Shown here piece by piece: positions 16,875-25,712 of a stretch of 64,000 bases of DNA; the first letter of the stretch is position 1; the number at the start of each line of letters is the position of its first letter. The notes beneath the pieces are model-generated. The model searched no databases and had not been told where the DNA came from. It saw nothing but the letters and a program-made list of their open reading frames with translations. Source of the DNA: Thermoleptolyngbya sichuanensis A183 (GTDB lineage: Bacteria; Cyanobacteriota; Cyanobacteriia; Elainellales; Elainellaceae). A program made the position numbers and the translations under genes. Location: contig NZ_CP053661.1 of the NCBI RefSeq assembly GCF_013177315.1, positions 372,001-436,000 of the forward strand. Direction: 5' to 3'.

Positions 16875-17197
16875 AGCTTCACTAGATCTACTTCAGGATC
16901 TCTCAGCTTGGTCTGCCTAGCGACTCTCTCCTGACTTAACCAAATCTAGCTGCACTTGGAGCGATCGCACTTTCACTCACTGGCGATCGCTCTTCCTTAT
17001 CTCAACTGACCCAGTGTTACTTTTGGATCGTATCAGACAGGCTGAAAAATTACCTGGCAACCCCTCAGCTTATCTGCGTCACAAAAGCCGCTGATCCTCG
17101 GCAAGCACTGTCACTGTCACAACCGTTACGGCGGCCTCAGCTTATCTGCGTCACCAAAGCCGCTAATCCCCCCTCAGGCATTCAGTTCAGATTTCTA
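16875..17197. other. Intergenic region with a HIP1 hairpin and a 35-bp direct repeat
   Basis: GAGCGATCGC (16959-16968) and GCGATCGCTC (16983-16992) can pair and are followed by TTCCTTAT. A 35-bp direct repeat (17063-17097 and 17135-17169, two mismatches, 72 bp apart) shares CTCAGCTTATCTGCGTCAC. No coding frame was recognised. Confidence 0.7.
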
Positions 17198-17434
17198 TCA
17201 AGTTTCCAACTGTCGCTTTTCGGGACGAAAATTGAGGAACGGGCTGATCAGCAGCAATCCCGGAAACAGGAAAAACACCAGGAAATAGAGCAGTAGCCGC
17301 TCAATGGAGCCAGCCGTATACCACCGCTGCTTGAGATACAGCATCGTCAGCAGCGGTAGCGCCAGCAGATAAGCACCTGCCAGCGCGACATAGAGCAGGG
17401 GAACCAGCGGCAAGGAGTCGGAAATGGTGAGCAT
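17198..17434 (-). CDS. ndhL: NAD(P)H-quinone oxidoreductase subunit L
   Basis: A small membrane subunit of the NDH-1 complex in thylakoid membranes, which supports cyclic electron flow, respiration and CO2 uptake. The ATG at 17434 gives 78 residues; the longer open frame to 17509 lacks a family-like N-terminus. Two membrane segments (about residues 10-32 and 44-66) carry the NdhL hallmarks [19 protein letters not shown] and [15 protein letters not shown]. Length and ending match the family. The NTF2-like gene lies 306 bp upstream on the same strand. Confidence 0.88.
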   Translation of the reverse strand: MLTISDSLPLVPLLYVALAGAYLLALPLLTMLYLKQRWYTAGSIERLLLYFLVFFLFPGLLLISPFLNFRPEKRQLET

Positions 17435-17740
17435 CGGCTTTCGATTTTGGGTTTCGATAGTTTCGCGATTTTGGCTTGCAGCAGACAAGCGGGCAGGGCA
17501 GCTTGCCAAAGAAGCTTAACCTAAGCTCTCCAAATTCTATCGCCTCTAATCTGTGAAAACCGTGACCGGGCAACTCGTTTTCCCTAGAGGTTCCATAAGA
17601 ATTTTGGATGATGAGCGCTTCGGGCGTAATCAGGCTTGGAACGCAGGATGGCTCTGCGGGAGGCAGATCCTCTGCCAGCGCAATGACCCAGTTTAAGGCT
17701 GCCGGTTCTAAAGCTGCCGGTTCAAAGCTCAGAGGATTGC
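17435..17740. other. Intergenic region with short repeats
   Basis: CGATTTTGGGTTTCGATAG and a second CGATTTTGG lie just upstream of ndhL. A 15-bp tandem duplication (17695-17709 and 17710-17724, sharing GCTGCCGGTTC) lies 16 bp after the stop of the NTF2-like gene. No gene was recognised. Confidence 0.6.
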
Positions 17741-18718
17741 TTATCGCAGGCGAGGCAGGCGGCGGCGCGGCGCAGGCGTTGGCGTGGTAATCAGGGACGG
17801 ATCATCCACGACTTGCAGACGACGAGTATGCTGCACAATGCCGTCTTCGCGAACCAGCACGCCGGTAATCCAGCGATCGCTCGGTAGCGCAGGAGCCTGC
17901 CCCGTTTTGAACAAACCCCCTGCCGACAGCAGTTCCAAGTTCAACGGCGCGGCGCTGAGATAGCCCTGAGCATTCACAGTTTCCTCAATGGCTGCGCCCA
18001 GCAAGAGGCGATCGCCCAGCGGCTCCTGCACGATCACGTCAAAATCAAAGCTTTGCCCCACAAGCACCTGCGCCGGAAGCTGAACCTGCACGCTGGGCGG
18101 AAAATCTCCACTGGAGACTTCGGTACGCTCGGATAGCACTGATTGAGACACAATGCGTCCGTTTTCATAGCGCTGGCGCGTAGACATCACGGAATTCAGC
18201 GTCACGATGCGTCCGTTGATATCGCGAGTGCCTGTAATCGTCGTGGTGGTGTTGGCAACCAGCGCATTGCCATCCCGCTCCCAGGAATCCAGCACGGTTT
18301 GATAAGTCAGGCTGCGGTAGGGCTGCCAAAACCGCTGGAGCGCAGTGCTGAGTGTGTCATAGGTCAGCCCGTCGGCATGGGTAAAGTTGCGGCTGAAGAG
18401 GCGCATCACATCTCGCAGGTTGCGGCTGCTGGCGGCGGCATCCAAGCGGGCGATCGCCTCCGTCAGTTCCTCCGGCGCAGGCCGCACAGCGGGCGCGGGT
18501 GCAGCAGGCTCCGCCGGCGCAGGTGGAGTCTGGGCCCCCACGCGACCCGCCCAACTGAGCAACACCCCCAGCAGCACCGCCGGAATCACCAAATTTGCCC
18601 GCCGCCAGTCTCGGCGCGTCAGGCCCAGCCGCAAAGCTACTGCCCGCCCGACGGGGCGCACCAATAGCCCATTCAGGCGATTCATCTGGGGCAATGGAAA
18701 TTCAGGGGGTTTCTGCAT
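17741..18718 (-). CDS. NTF2/SnoaL-like protein with N-terminal membrane anchor
   Basis: The ATG at 18718 gives 325 residues (MQKPPEFPLPQMN...); the longer open frame is not family-like. A hydrophobic segment at about residues 45-62 (LVIPAVLLGVLLSWAGRVGA) followed by a Pro/Ala-rich linker suggests a membrane anchor or signal peptide. The NTF2-like domain (about 80-195) shows IARLDAAASSRNLRDVMRLF and LTYDTLSTALQRFW. A C-terminal beta-rich domain (about 205-310: VQVQLPAQVLVGQSFDFDV) may be an envelope-binding module. Function unknown. It is divergent from murG by 192 bp. Confidence 0.65.
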   Translation of the reverse strand: MQKPPEFPLPQMNRLNGLLVRPVGRAVALRLGLTRRDWRRANLVIPAVLLGVLLSWAGRVGAQTPPAPAEPAAPAPAVRPAPEELTEAIARLDAAASSRNLRDVMRLFSRNFTHADGLTYDTLSTALQRFWQPYRSLTYQTVLDSWERDGNALVANTTTTITGTRDINGRIVTLNSVMSTRQRYENGRIVSQSVLSERTEVSSGDFPPSVQVQLPAQVLVGQSFDFDVIVQEPLGDRLLLGAAIEETVNAQGYLSAAPLNLELLSAGGLFKTGQAPALPSDRWITGVLVREDGIVQHTRRLQVVDDPSLITTPTPAPRRRLPRLR

Positions 18719-18910
18719 AAGGATGGGGTAGGATACTAAAACGTTTGGGCTGCAAGCCTTTCTCAAGCCACGCTCGAAACCTAGAACCTTCGAGCAACTC
18801 ACTGAATTTTAGAGGCGCTGCAATTCCAGACACAGTGTAGACGCTATCCACGCTGTTCGTCACGAAATCCGGAACTTCTCCTAACCCACCCCCACCCCAC
18901 CCCACCCTCC

Positions 18911-19981
18911 ATGAAGCTCCTGATCGCGGCCAGCGGCACGGGCGGACACCTGTTTCCGGCGATCGCCACCGCTGAGCAACTCTCCCGTCATCAGACTCCC
19001 TGCCATATCGAATGGCTGGGCGTGCCCAACCGTCTGGAGACGCAGCTAGTGCCAGGAAAATATCCCCTGCACACGATTCAGGTGGAGGGCTTTCAGGGGA
19101 AGCCGGGCCTGGGCACGCTAAAGACCCTGGCGCGGCTGTTGGGGTCGGTGGTGCAGGTGCGATCGCTCTTGCAAAAGGGCAACTTTCAGGGCGTGTTTAC
19201 CACAGGCGGCTACATTGCGGCTCCGGCCATCCTGGCAGCGCGATCGCTTGGGTTGCTCACAGTTCTGCACGAATCCAACGCCCTACCTGGCAAAGTGACG
19301 CGGCTGCTGAGTCCCTGGTGCAGCGTCGTGGCAGTGGGCTTTGAGGAGACGATCCAGCGGCTGCCCCGCGCCAAGGCGGTTCACGTTGGAACGCCCGTGC
19401 GCGACGCTTTTCGACTCGCGCCCTCGGCCCTGCCGCCGCTGCAACTGCCGATTCCCGATGACGTGCCGCTGATTGTGGTTGTCGGTGGCAGCCAAGGCGC
19501 AGTGGCGGTGAACCGCTTGGTGCGCGAGTGTGCGCCCGCCTGGTTTGAGGCAGGCTTCTGGATCGTCCATCTGACAGGCGACTCGGACCCCGATGCCAAA
19601 AGCCTCAGCCACCCGCAATATCTGGCGCTGCCCTTTTATGACAACATGGCGGCGCTGTTCCATCGGGCAACCTTGGCTATCAGTCGCTCCGGCGCAGGCA
19701 CCCTGACAGAACTGGCGATCGCCCATCTGCCCGCCATTCTGATTCCCTATCCCTTCGCAGCCGAAGACCACCAGACTGTCAACGCCGCTGCTTTCGTCCG
19801 GGCGGGTGCGGCCAAAGTGTTTCAGCAAAAGGATCTCACGACCGAAATGCTCACGACCGAGGTGCTGGATCTGATGCGATCGCCCCAACGGACAGAAATG
19901 GCTGAAGCCGCTGGACGACTGGCGATCGCCGACAGCGCCGAACAGCTTGCCAAGCTCATTCAAAAGACCGTTGGCATATAG
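18911..19981 (+). CDS. murG: UDP-N-acetylglucosamine-lipid II transferase MurG
   Basis: Adds GlcNAc to lipid I to make lipid II at the cytoplasmic face of the inner membrane. The 356-residue length is normal. GT28 landmarks are present: N-terminal GTGGHLFPA (residues 9-17), the membrane-association stretch around GFQGKPGLGTL, GGSQGA, SRSGAGTLTE and PFAAEDHQTVNA, which bind the UDP-GlcNAc donor. The ATG is at 18911. Near the C-terminus a 15-bp in-frame duplication gives DLTTEMLTTEV. Confidence 0.95.
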   Translation: MKLLIAASGTGGHLFPAIATAEQLSRHQTPCHIEWLGVPNRLETQLVPGKYPLHTIQVEGFQGKPGLGTLKTLARLLGSVVQVRSLLQKGNFQGVFTTGGYIAAPAILAARSLGLLTVLHESNALPGKVTRLLSPWCSVVAVGFEETIQRLPRAKAVHVGTPVRDAFRLAPSALPPLQLPIPDDVPLIVVVGGSQGAVAVNRLVRECAPAWFEAGFWIVHLTGDSDPDAKSLSHPQYLALPFYDNMAALFHRATLAISRSGAGTLTELAIAHLPAILIPYPFAAEDHQTVNAAAFVRAGAAKVFQQKDLTTEMLTTEVLDLMRSPQRTEMAEAAGRLAIADSAEQLAKLIQKTVGI

Positions 19982-20248
19982 TTTTTGGCTCAATGTGAAC
20001 CAAATGTGAACCATAAGTCTGGCACCAGTTTCAACAGGACACCCTCACAACTGTCCTTTTGGGAGATCAGTTCCAAGGGCGATCGCCCTAAGCTATGAAC
20101 AGTTGCGTTTTGCCCTCGCTTGCATCGGGTTCATAGCGCGATCGGGAGCATTCTTCCGTCGAACTTGGTGCAGGCAGGCGAACGCAGAGCTTAGTTTTTG
20201 GCTCAATCCAAATCATCCCTGCTGTTTTTGCTGGTTTTTTCCTGCTCT

Positions 20249-21007
20249 ATGGTTTTACATCGCCCAACCGACGACCCTTTGACTGCCTCTGTCACAAATC
20301 GAGAAAGCAAAGTGAATTCAAAGGTGTCGCCCTGGCTGTCGGCGATCGCCTATCCTTTGGGGAATCGCCTGCTGCTGCCGGCCTACTTCGGCAAAATCGA
20401 GATTCATGGGCAACACCACTTGCCTGCTGAAGGGCCGGTCATCCTTGCGCCGCTCCATCGGGCGCGGTGGGATGCGCTGCTCGTTCCCCATGCCACTGGG
20501 CCAAGTGTCACAGGTCGCCTTCCGCGATTCATGGTGACGGCCGACGAAGTGAAAGGGCTTCAGGGCTGGTTCATTCGCCGCTTGGGCGGCTTTCCGGTCA
20601 ATCCCCGCCAGCCAGGGGTTGCCAGCCTGCGGTTTGGGCTAGAACTGTTGCAGCAGGGCGAAATGCTGGTGATTTTCCCAGAAGGCGGCATTTTCCGCGA
20701 TCGGCTGGTGCATTCGCTCAAGCCTGGGCTGGCTCGCCTCGCCCTCCAGGCAGAACAAAGCCAGCCCGGACTGGGCCTACAGGTCGTACCGATTCATTTG
20801 CATTACGACGAGCCGCTTCCCCGGTGGGGCTGTCAGGTTTCGATTAACATTGGTGCCCCCATCCGAGTTGAGCCTTATCTCCAGGAGCCGCCCAAGCAGG
20901 GGGCAAAACGGCTGACTGCCGATCTCCGCCATGCGCTAGAGCGCCTCAGCCCCAGCCCAGAAACTCGGAGCCTGATAGCCACCCACAAGTCTGAAATGGC
21001 GGCTTAG
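20249..21007 (+). CDS. Lysophospholipid acyltransferase (PlsC-like)
   Basis: A 1-acyl-glycerol-3-phosphate acyltransferase family member, likely acting at the membrane in phospholipid or glycolipid synthesis. The ATG at 20249 gives 252 residues; a TTG at 20198 would add a short hydrophobic N-terminus. The catalytic H-x4-D motif is HRARWD, and the substrate-binding motif is FPEGGIFRD. IRRLGGFPVN and VVPIHLHYDE correspond to other PlsC blocks. It follows murG by 267 bp; a functional link is not implied. Confidence 0.85.
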   Translation: MVLHRPTDDPLTASVTNRESKVNSKVSPWLSAIAYPLGNRLLLPAYFGKIEIHGQHHLPAEGPVILAPLHRARWDALLVPHATGPSVTGRLPRFMVTADEVKGLQGWFIRRLGGFPVNPRQPGVASLRFGLELLQQGEMLVIFPEGGIFRDRLVHSLKPGLARLALQAEQSQPGLGLQVVPIHLHYDEPLPRWGCQVSINIGAPIRVEPYLQEPPKQGAKRLTADLRHALERLSPSPETRSLIATHKSEMAA

Positions 21008-21119
21008 GCGCGGAGTAGCAAGATTTTCTGCAAATTCTTCCACTATAACTTCTTCCACCGCGACCGGTTTCACTGCAGAGGATTCCACAGCATCTCATTG
21101 CAACCGATTCCACTGCAGC

Positions 21120-22505
21120 CTATCTCACAGCGCTGGCAATCGCCTGCACGGTTTGGTTTCGCCCCTGCTGCTTGGCCCGATAGAGCGCACCGTCAGCCTC
21201 CATGAGCAAGGTTTCTGGCGACCCGTCTGGATGGGGAATCAGGGTGGCAAGACCAATGCTGAGGGTGACGCGATCGCTAATGTCGGACTGGCAATGGGCA
21301 ATGGCCAGATCGCGCACCGCAGCCTGAATTAGCGCGGCAATTTGGGCGGCTCCGTCGGCAGTAGTATTGGGCAACAAGACTGCAAACTCTTCTCCCCCGT
21401 AGCGGGCAACCAGGTCAGCCGGACGCTTGGCAGCCTGGGCGATCGCCCCAGCAATTTGCCTCAGGCAGTCATCCCCCGCCTGATGTCCATAGGCATCGTT
21501 GTAGCGCTTGAAATAGTCCACATCGCACAGCAGCAGAGACAGCGACTGCTGCTCGCGGGCACACCGTCGCCACTCCTGTTCCAAGCACACATCCCAGCGG
21601 CGGCGATTGGCCACCTGCGTCAGCCCGTCCAGATTCGCCAAGATTTCTAGCTTTTCATTCGCGGCTTGCAGGGCTAGCTCAATCTGCTTGCGGCTGGTGA
21701 TGTCGCGCACCGTCACTGCAAAGCCGTCGCCCAGCTTTACTGCAATGTAGTGATACCAGCGATCGCCCTCTGAGGTGGAATAGGCCAGGTCGCTCTCCAG
21801 CGTTTCGCCCGTCTCCACCACGTCCACAAACTTCTGAAACAGCCCCGGATCAATCTGCTGCACCAGTCGCCGCAGAGCCAAGTTGCCAATCAGTTCCTCA
21901 CGGGTTTTGCCCAGCATCTTCGCCACCACCGGATTCACCACCAGGCAGCGAAAATCGCCAATCGTGCCGCCCACATCGCGCACCGCCTGCATCGCCGCAA
22001 TGCCATCGAGGGAACTGTTCAAAATGCTAGACAGCAGCGCCCGCGATTGGTAGAGAATTTCTTCTGTCTCGCGACGGATGAGAACTTCCTGCTGAAGTTG
22101 CTGCTTTTGCCGCTGAATCGTAAGCTGGCTTTCGAGGCGGGCGACGACTTCCTCCACCTGAAACGGCTTGGTAATGTAGTCCACCCCGCCCACCTGAAAC
22201 GCCTCGACCTTATCCAGCAGATCGTCGAGGGCGCTGATAAAAATCACCGGGATGTCCCGCGTCGTCTCGTTTGCTTTGAGCGACTCACAAACCTGATAGC
22301 CATCCATGTCGGGCATTTTGATATCCAGCAAGATGGCATCGGGGGGTTTGGCGACGGCCGTGCGCAGGGCCATCGCGCCGCTGGTGACGCTCCGCACCTG
22401 ATACCCCTGCTGGGTCAGGATATCGGTCAGCAGCCGCAGGTTTTCGGGGATATCGTCTACAAGGAGGACGCTGCCTTTGGGTTCAGCCTTGGGACTAGGG
22501 TTCAT
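21120..22505 (-). CDS. Response regulator with PAS and GGDEF: diguanylate cyclase
   Basis: A 461-residue cytosolic signalling enzyme making c-di-GMP from GTP. The receiver domain (about residues 12-128) has phospho-acceptor D61 in LLDIKMPDMDG and K113 in ITKPF. A PAS-like domain (about 155-275) follows, then GGDEF (about 290-455). The active site is intact (GGEEF 370-374), and the allosteric I-site RxxD lies five residues upstream (R361-D364), so product inhibition is expected. The start codon overlaps the stop of the hybrid kinase gene by 4 bp (ATGA), so the pair is translationally coupled and probably forms a phosphorelay to c-di-GMP output. Confidence 0.92.
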   Translation of the reverse strand: MNPSPKAEPKGSVLLVDDIPENLRLLTDILTQQGYQVRSVTSGAMALRTAVAKPPDAILLDIKMPDMDGYQVCESLKANETTRDIPVIFISALDDLLDKVEAFQVGGVDYITKPFQVEEVVARLESQLTIQRQKQQLQQEVLIRRETEEILYQSRALLSSILNSSLDGIAAMQAVRDVGGTIGDFRCLVVNPVVAKMLGKTREELIGNLALRRLVQQIDPGLFQKFVDVVETGETLESDLAYSTSEGDRWYHYIAVKLGDGFAVTVRDITSRKQIELALQAANEKLEILANLDGLTQVANRRRWDVCLEQEWRRCAREQQSLSLLLCDVDYFKRYNDAYGHQAGDDCLRQIAGAIAQAAKRPADLVARYGGEEFAVLLPNTTADGAAQIAALIQAAVRDLAIAHCQSDISDRVTLSIGLATLIPHPDGSPETLLMEADGALYRAKQQGRNQTVQAIASAVR

Positions 22506-25327
22506 AGCTGCTCAGCATCAGGAATAGGGGCGGTTGAACCAGGAAGTGCTTCAACCCACTCCAGGATTTTGTCAAAGCGAAACTGGTGACTCCATTGGCT
22601 CAGATCTTGGGCTAGGGCGGCATGGGTCATGGAAACTTGGGCGATCAGCGCCTCAACTTGGGCACTGTCAGCCTCTAGGGCTGCGGTGTACAGGGCAGCC
22701 TTCCAGGCATCCGGCAGATCCTGCAAATCTGGCGAGTGCAGGTCGGCTGGCGGTTCCTGCTCTCGGCTGCCCGACTCACTTTCGTCATACAGGAAGACCA
22801 CGCCGAGGTGCTTGGAGATCGCATCAAAAATGTTCTGTTCGTGAAACGGCTTGCGAAGAAAATCATCGCAGCCCGCCGACAAAATCACCACTTTTTCCTC
22901 TTCTAGCACACTGGCCGTCAGAGCAATCACGGCGGTTGCCTGACCTTTGGTCGTCGCCTTGATCCGCTGGGTTGCCTCGTAGCCATCCATCACGGGCATT
23001 CGCATATCCATCCAGATCAGATGCGGTTCCCAATCATTCCAGATTTCGATGCCCTCCAGACCGTTGCTGGCTTCGCGGACTTCAAACCCTAGCGGACTCA
23101 GCAGCTTCACCAGCAGACGGCGGTTCACCTCTTTGTCGTCTACCACCAGGATGCGGTAGGTGGGTTGTCCCGAAGCCAGCCCCCGCACACGCCGCCGAGC
23201 AGGTTGCAGATCGAGCGGGGCCGCCTCCGAGAGGCTGGCTTGGATATAGAAGGCGATCGCCGTGCCCACTCCCAGTTCACTACTCACAGCAATATCGCCG
23301 CCCATAAGATGGATAAACTTGCGGCTAATCGCCAGCCCCAGCCCCGTGCCTTCCTGCGACTCCTTGCCCGCCTGAGTTTGGGTAAAGGCTTCAAACAGAT
23401 GGGACAATTCCTCCGGTGCGATGCCAACGCCTGTATCACGCACTTCAAAGTAAATCGGCAGAGTGGCGGCAGGCAGCGTCTGAGCCGGAAGCACTAGCGG
23501 CGTAGGGCTGGGCGGATGGGTAGAGACATGCAGCGATACGGAACCTGCCTGCGTAAACTTGATGCCGTTGCTCAGCAGATTGATCAATACCTGGCGCAGT
23601 TTCATTTCATCGGTTTGGATATATTGCGGCAGGTCATCGCTGCGGGTGACCGTCAGCAGCACATCTTTGCTCTCAGCCCGCAAGTAGAGCATGTCTTCCA
23701 AATCGCTGAGCAGCCGATGCAGGTTAAAACTCTTGAGATTAAGCGTGGTTTTGCCCGCTTCGATTTTGGAGATGTCCAGAATGTTGTTGATCAGCGTTAG
23801 CAGATATTCGCCGCTGCGATAGATGATGCCCACATTTTCGCGCTGGTCTGGCGGCAGACTGCTAGAGCGCAGGGTCAGTTGCGAAAAGCCCAGCACTGCA
23901 TTCAGGGGCGATCGCAGTTCGTGGCTCATGTTGGCGATAAAGGTGCTTTTGGCTTCGTTTGCCACCTCTGCCTTTTCTTTGGCCAATTCCAACTGCCGGT
24001 TTGATTCGGCCAGTTCTGCGGTGCGCTCCTGCACCCGCTGCTCCAGCGTATCGAAGGAGTCGCGCAACTGGTGTCCCATCTGGTTAAAGGATTGGGCCAG
24101 AGTTTCCAGTTCGGCAATGCCGTTGACCTCGACCGTTTGCGCCAGATCACCCTCGGCGATCGCCTGGGCTGCCTGATTCAGCTTCAAAATCGGGCGAGCA
24201 ATCCAGCGGCTAGTCAGCACACCGATGCCCGCTGCCAGCACCAGGGCCCCTAGCGAGAGCCACCGCGTCAGACGGTTGTTGGCGTTGATCTCAGCCATGA
24301 AGTCGGATTCGGGTATGGCAACCACAATCAGCCAGTCCAGCCCATACTCGTCATGAAACGGCGATACTTGGGCAAACTGGCGATCGCCCCCCAGCAGCCG
24401 AAACTCAAGCTGCTGCACTTGGTCGATCTGCCGCAAATCATCAAACTGTTGTTCCAAGTAGTGAGCCGTTGCGCTAACCAGGGGATTCTGACTATCACGG
24501 GCAGGCAAAAGTTGAATGTCTTCTCCAGCATTAATCAGCAGATTCTCTTCGTCGGCAGTAGAGCTAGCGATTAGCTCACCTTTTCGGGAGAGAATAAAGG
24601 TTTCCCCGGTCTTGCCGACTTTCAGTTGACTCAAAAAATGGTTTAACTCCAAAGAGGGAACCAGGTCTGTAGCGCAGACTCCCAATAGCCGTCCTGAGCC
24701 TTCCTCGTACACGGGCGTGCTAGCCGTTAGCACGGGCACTTGATCGTCAAAGTCCAGGTAAATGTTGCTCCAGTTTGGCTTTTGCTGTCGCTTCGCCTTT
24801 TGATACCAAGGGCGGGTGCGGGGATCATATTCCCAGTCTAGCGACCCAACTGGGCTACTTCGATTACCGACCTCATCAATCTGGTAGTAGTGGTAAAAAC
24901 GCTGGGGACTTGGCTTAGATATTAGAACGTATACACCTTGATTGCCCCTAAACTGCCCTAATCCCATAAAGGAGCCGTCTTCAACGCCGCAGTAAATCAG
25001 GTTGTTCGCTGGAAAGCTGCGGCTCTGCTTCCAAAATATGTACACCCCTTTGGCGCGAGAAGGGTCTAAGTCCCCCTGTCGAAGGGCGATTGTATTCAGG
25101 TCATTGATTACAAAAGGCGACTCGACATAGGTACTTACCTCCTGCTGAATGCGGGCAGTCAGCTCATTGCGTAGCTCCAGTGCCAAATGATTGACCGCTC
25201 TCTGGCTATTGCGATAGGACAGGTAGCCGATGAGCGCAGTCGTTCCAGCAAGCTGTAGCAAAAAGGGTAAAACCAAGAGTGCCTGAAGCGGCAGTTTGCG
25301 TCCAAGGCGCGAATTAAAAACACCCAT
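22502..25327 (-). CDS. Hybrid sensor histidine kinase, Cache-HAMP-HisKA-HATPase-REC
   Basis: A 941-residue membrane sensor. It has TM1 at about residues 14-38, a periplasmic double-Cache ligand domain at about 40-345 (RTRPWYQKAK and PVYEEGSGRLLGV), TM2 at 354-376, HAMP at 375-425, a short coiled coil, HisKA with H469 (FIANMSHELRSPLN), HATPase with DTGVGIAPEE and GTGLGLAISRK, and a receiver with D774 (WMDMRMPVMDG). The C-terminal 80 residues may be an HPt-like remnant, but no HPt histidine motif is clear. The 4-bp overlap with the downstream diguanylate cyclase gene indicates one operon. The Cache ligand is unknown. Confidence 0.92.
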   Translation of the reverse strand: MGVFNSRLGRKLPLQALLVLPFLLQLAGTTALIGYLSYRNSQRAVNHLALELRNELTARIQQEVSTYVESPFVINDLNTIALRQGDLDPSRAKGVYIFWKQSRSFPANNLIYCGVEDGSFMGLGQFRGNQGVYVLISKPSPQRFYHYYQIDEVGNRSSPVGSLDWEYDPRTRPWYQKAKRQQKPNWSNIYLDFDDQVPVLTASTPVYEEGSGRLLGVCATDLVPSLELNHFLSQLKVGKTGETFILSRKGELIASSTADEENLLINAGEDIQLLPARDSQNPLVSATAHYLEQQFDDLRQIDQVQQLEFRLLGGDRQFAQVSPFHDEYGLDWLIVVAIPESDFMAEINANNRLTRWLSLGALVLAAGIGVLTSRWIARPILKLNQAAQAIAEGDLAQTVEVNGIAELETLAQSFNQMGHQLRDSFDTLEQRVQERTAELAESNRQLELAKEKAEVANEAKSTFIANMSHELRSPLNAVLGFSQLTLRSSSLPPDQRENVGIIYRSGEYLLTLINNILDISKIEAGKTTLNLKSFNLHRLLSDLEDMLYLRAESKDVLLTVTRSDDLPQYIQTDEMKLRQVLINLLSNGIKFTQAGSVSLHVSTHPPSPTPLVLPAQTLPAATLPIYFEVRDTGVGIAPEELSHLFEAFTQTQAGKESQEGTGLGLAISRKFIHLMGGDIAVSSELGVGTAIAFYIQASLSEAAPLDLQPARRRVRGLASGQPTYRILVVDDKEVNRRLLVKLLSPLGFEVREASNGLEGIEIWNDWEPHLIWMDMRMPVMDGYEATQRIKATTKGQATAVIALTASVLEEEKVVILSAGCDDFLRKPFHEQNIFDAISKHLGVVFLYDESESGSREQEPPADLHSPDLQDLPDAWKAALYTAALEADSAQVEALIAQVSMTHAALAQDLSQWSHQFRFDKILEWVEALPGSTAPIPDAEQL

Positions 25328-25712
25328 AGAGTCTGAAGCGGTTGCAATGAGTCAGCGGGGCCAGAGAGGGGGGACGGATGAAGACAGCGCGGTCAAAATG
25401 GCAGGGCTTGCAACGGACTGCCAGTAGACTGGACAGGTCAATCAAAACAGACCGATAAGGCTAGATGCCAAGGTTCGAGATAGAGGTAATAGAGATACCC
25501 GTATATTTCCCGAATTTAGCAACGGGCTAACGTTGTTTCTAGCAACCAGATTGGCAGTCTTGCGGTTGTCAATGAACCCAATCTGTGGGTTCAATTTGTA
25601 GCCCCAATCTGTCTGGAGAAAGTCAGCGCAGCGGCTCGCAGCTTAAACCGTGGCTAGAGGCATGGCGCGGTATGATCTTGCTTTGATGCAGAATCCGGAT
25701 CGAAGAAAGCTT
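25328..25712. other. Divergent region between kinase and murF with a possible operator hairpin
   Basis: It holds the inverted repeat GAACCCA (25574-25580) / TGGGTTC (25586-25592) with a 5-nt loop, and CCCAATCTGT is repeated 27 bp further on. It could be a regulatory hairpin or operator for murF. No gene was recognised. Confidence 0.4.
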
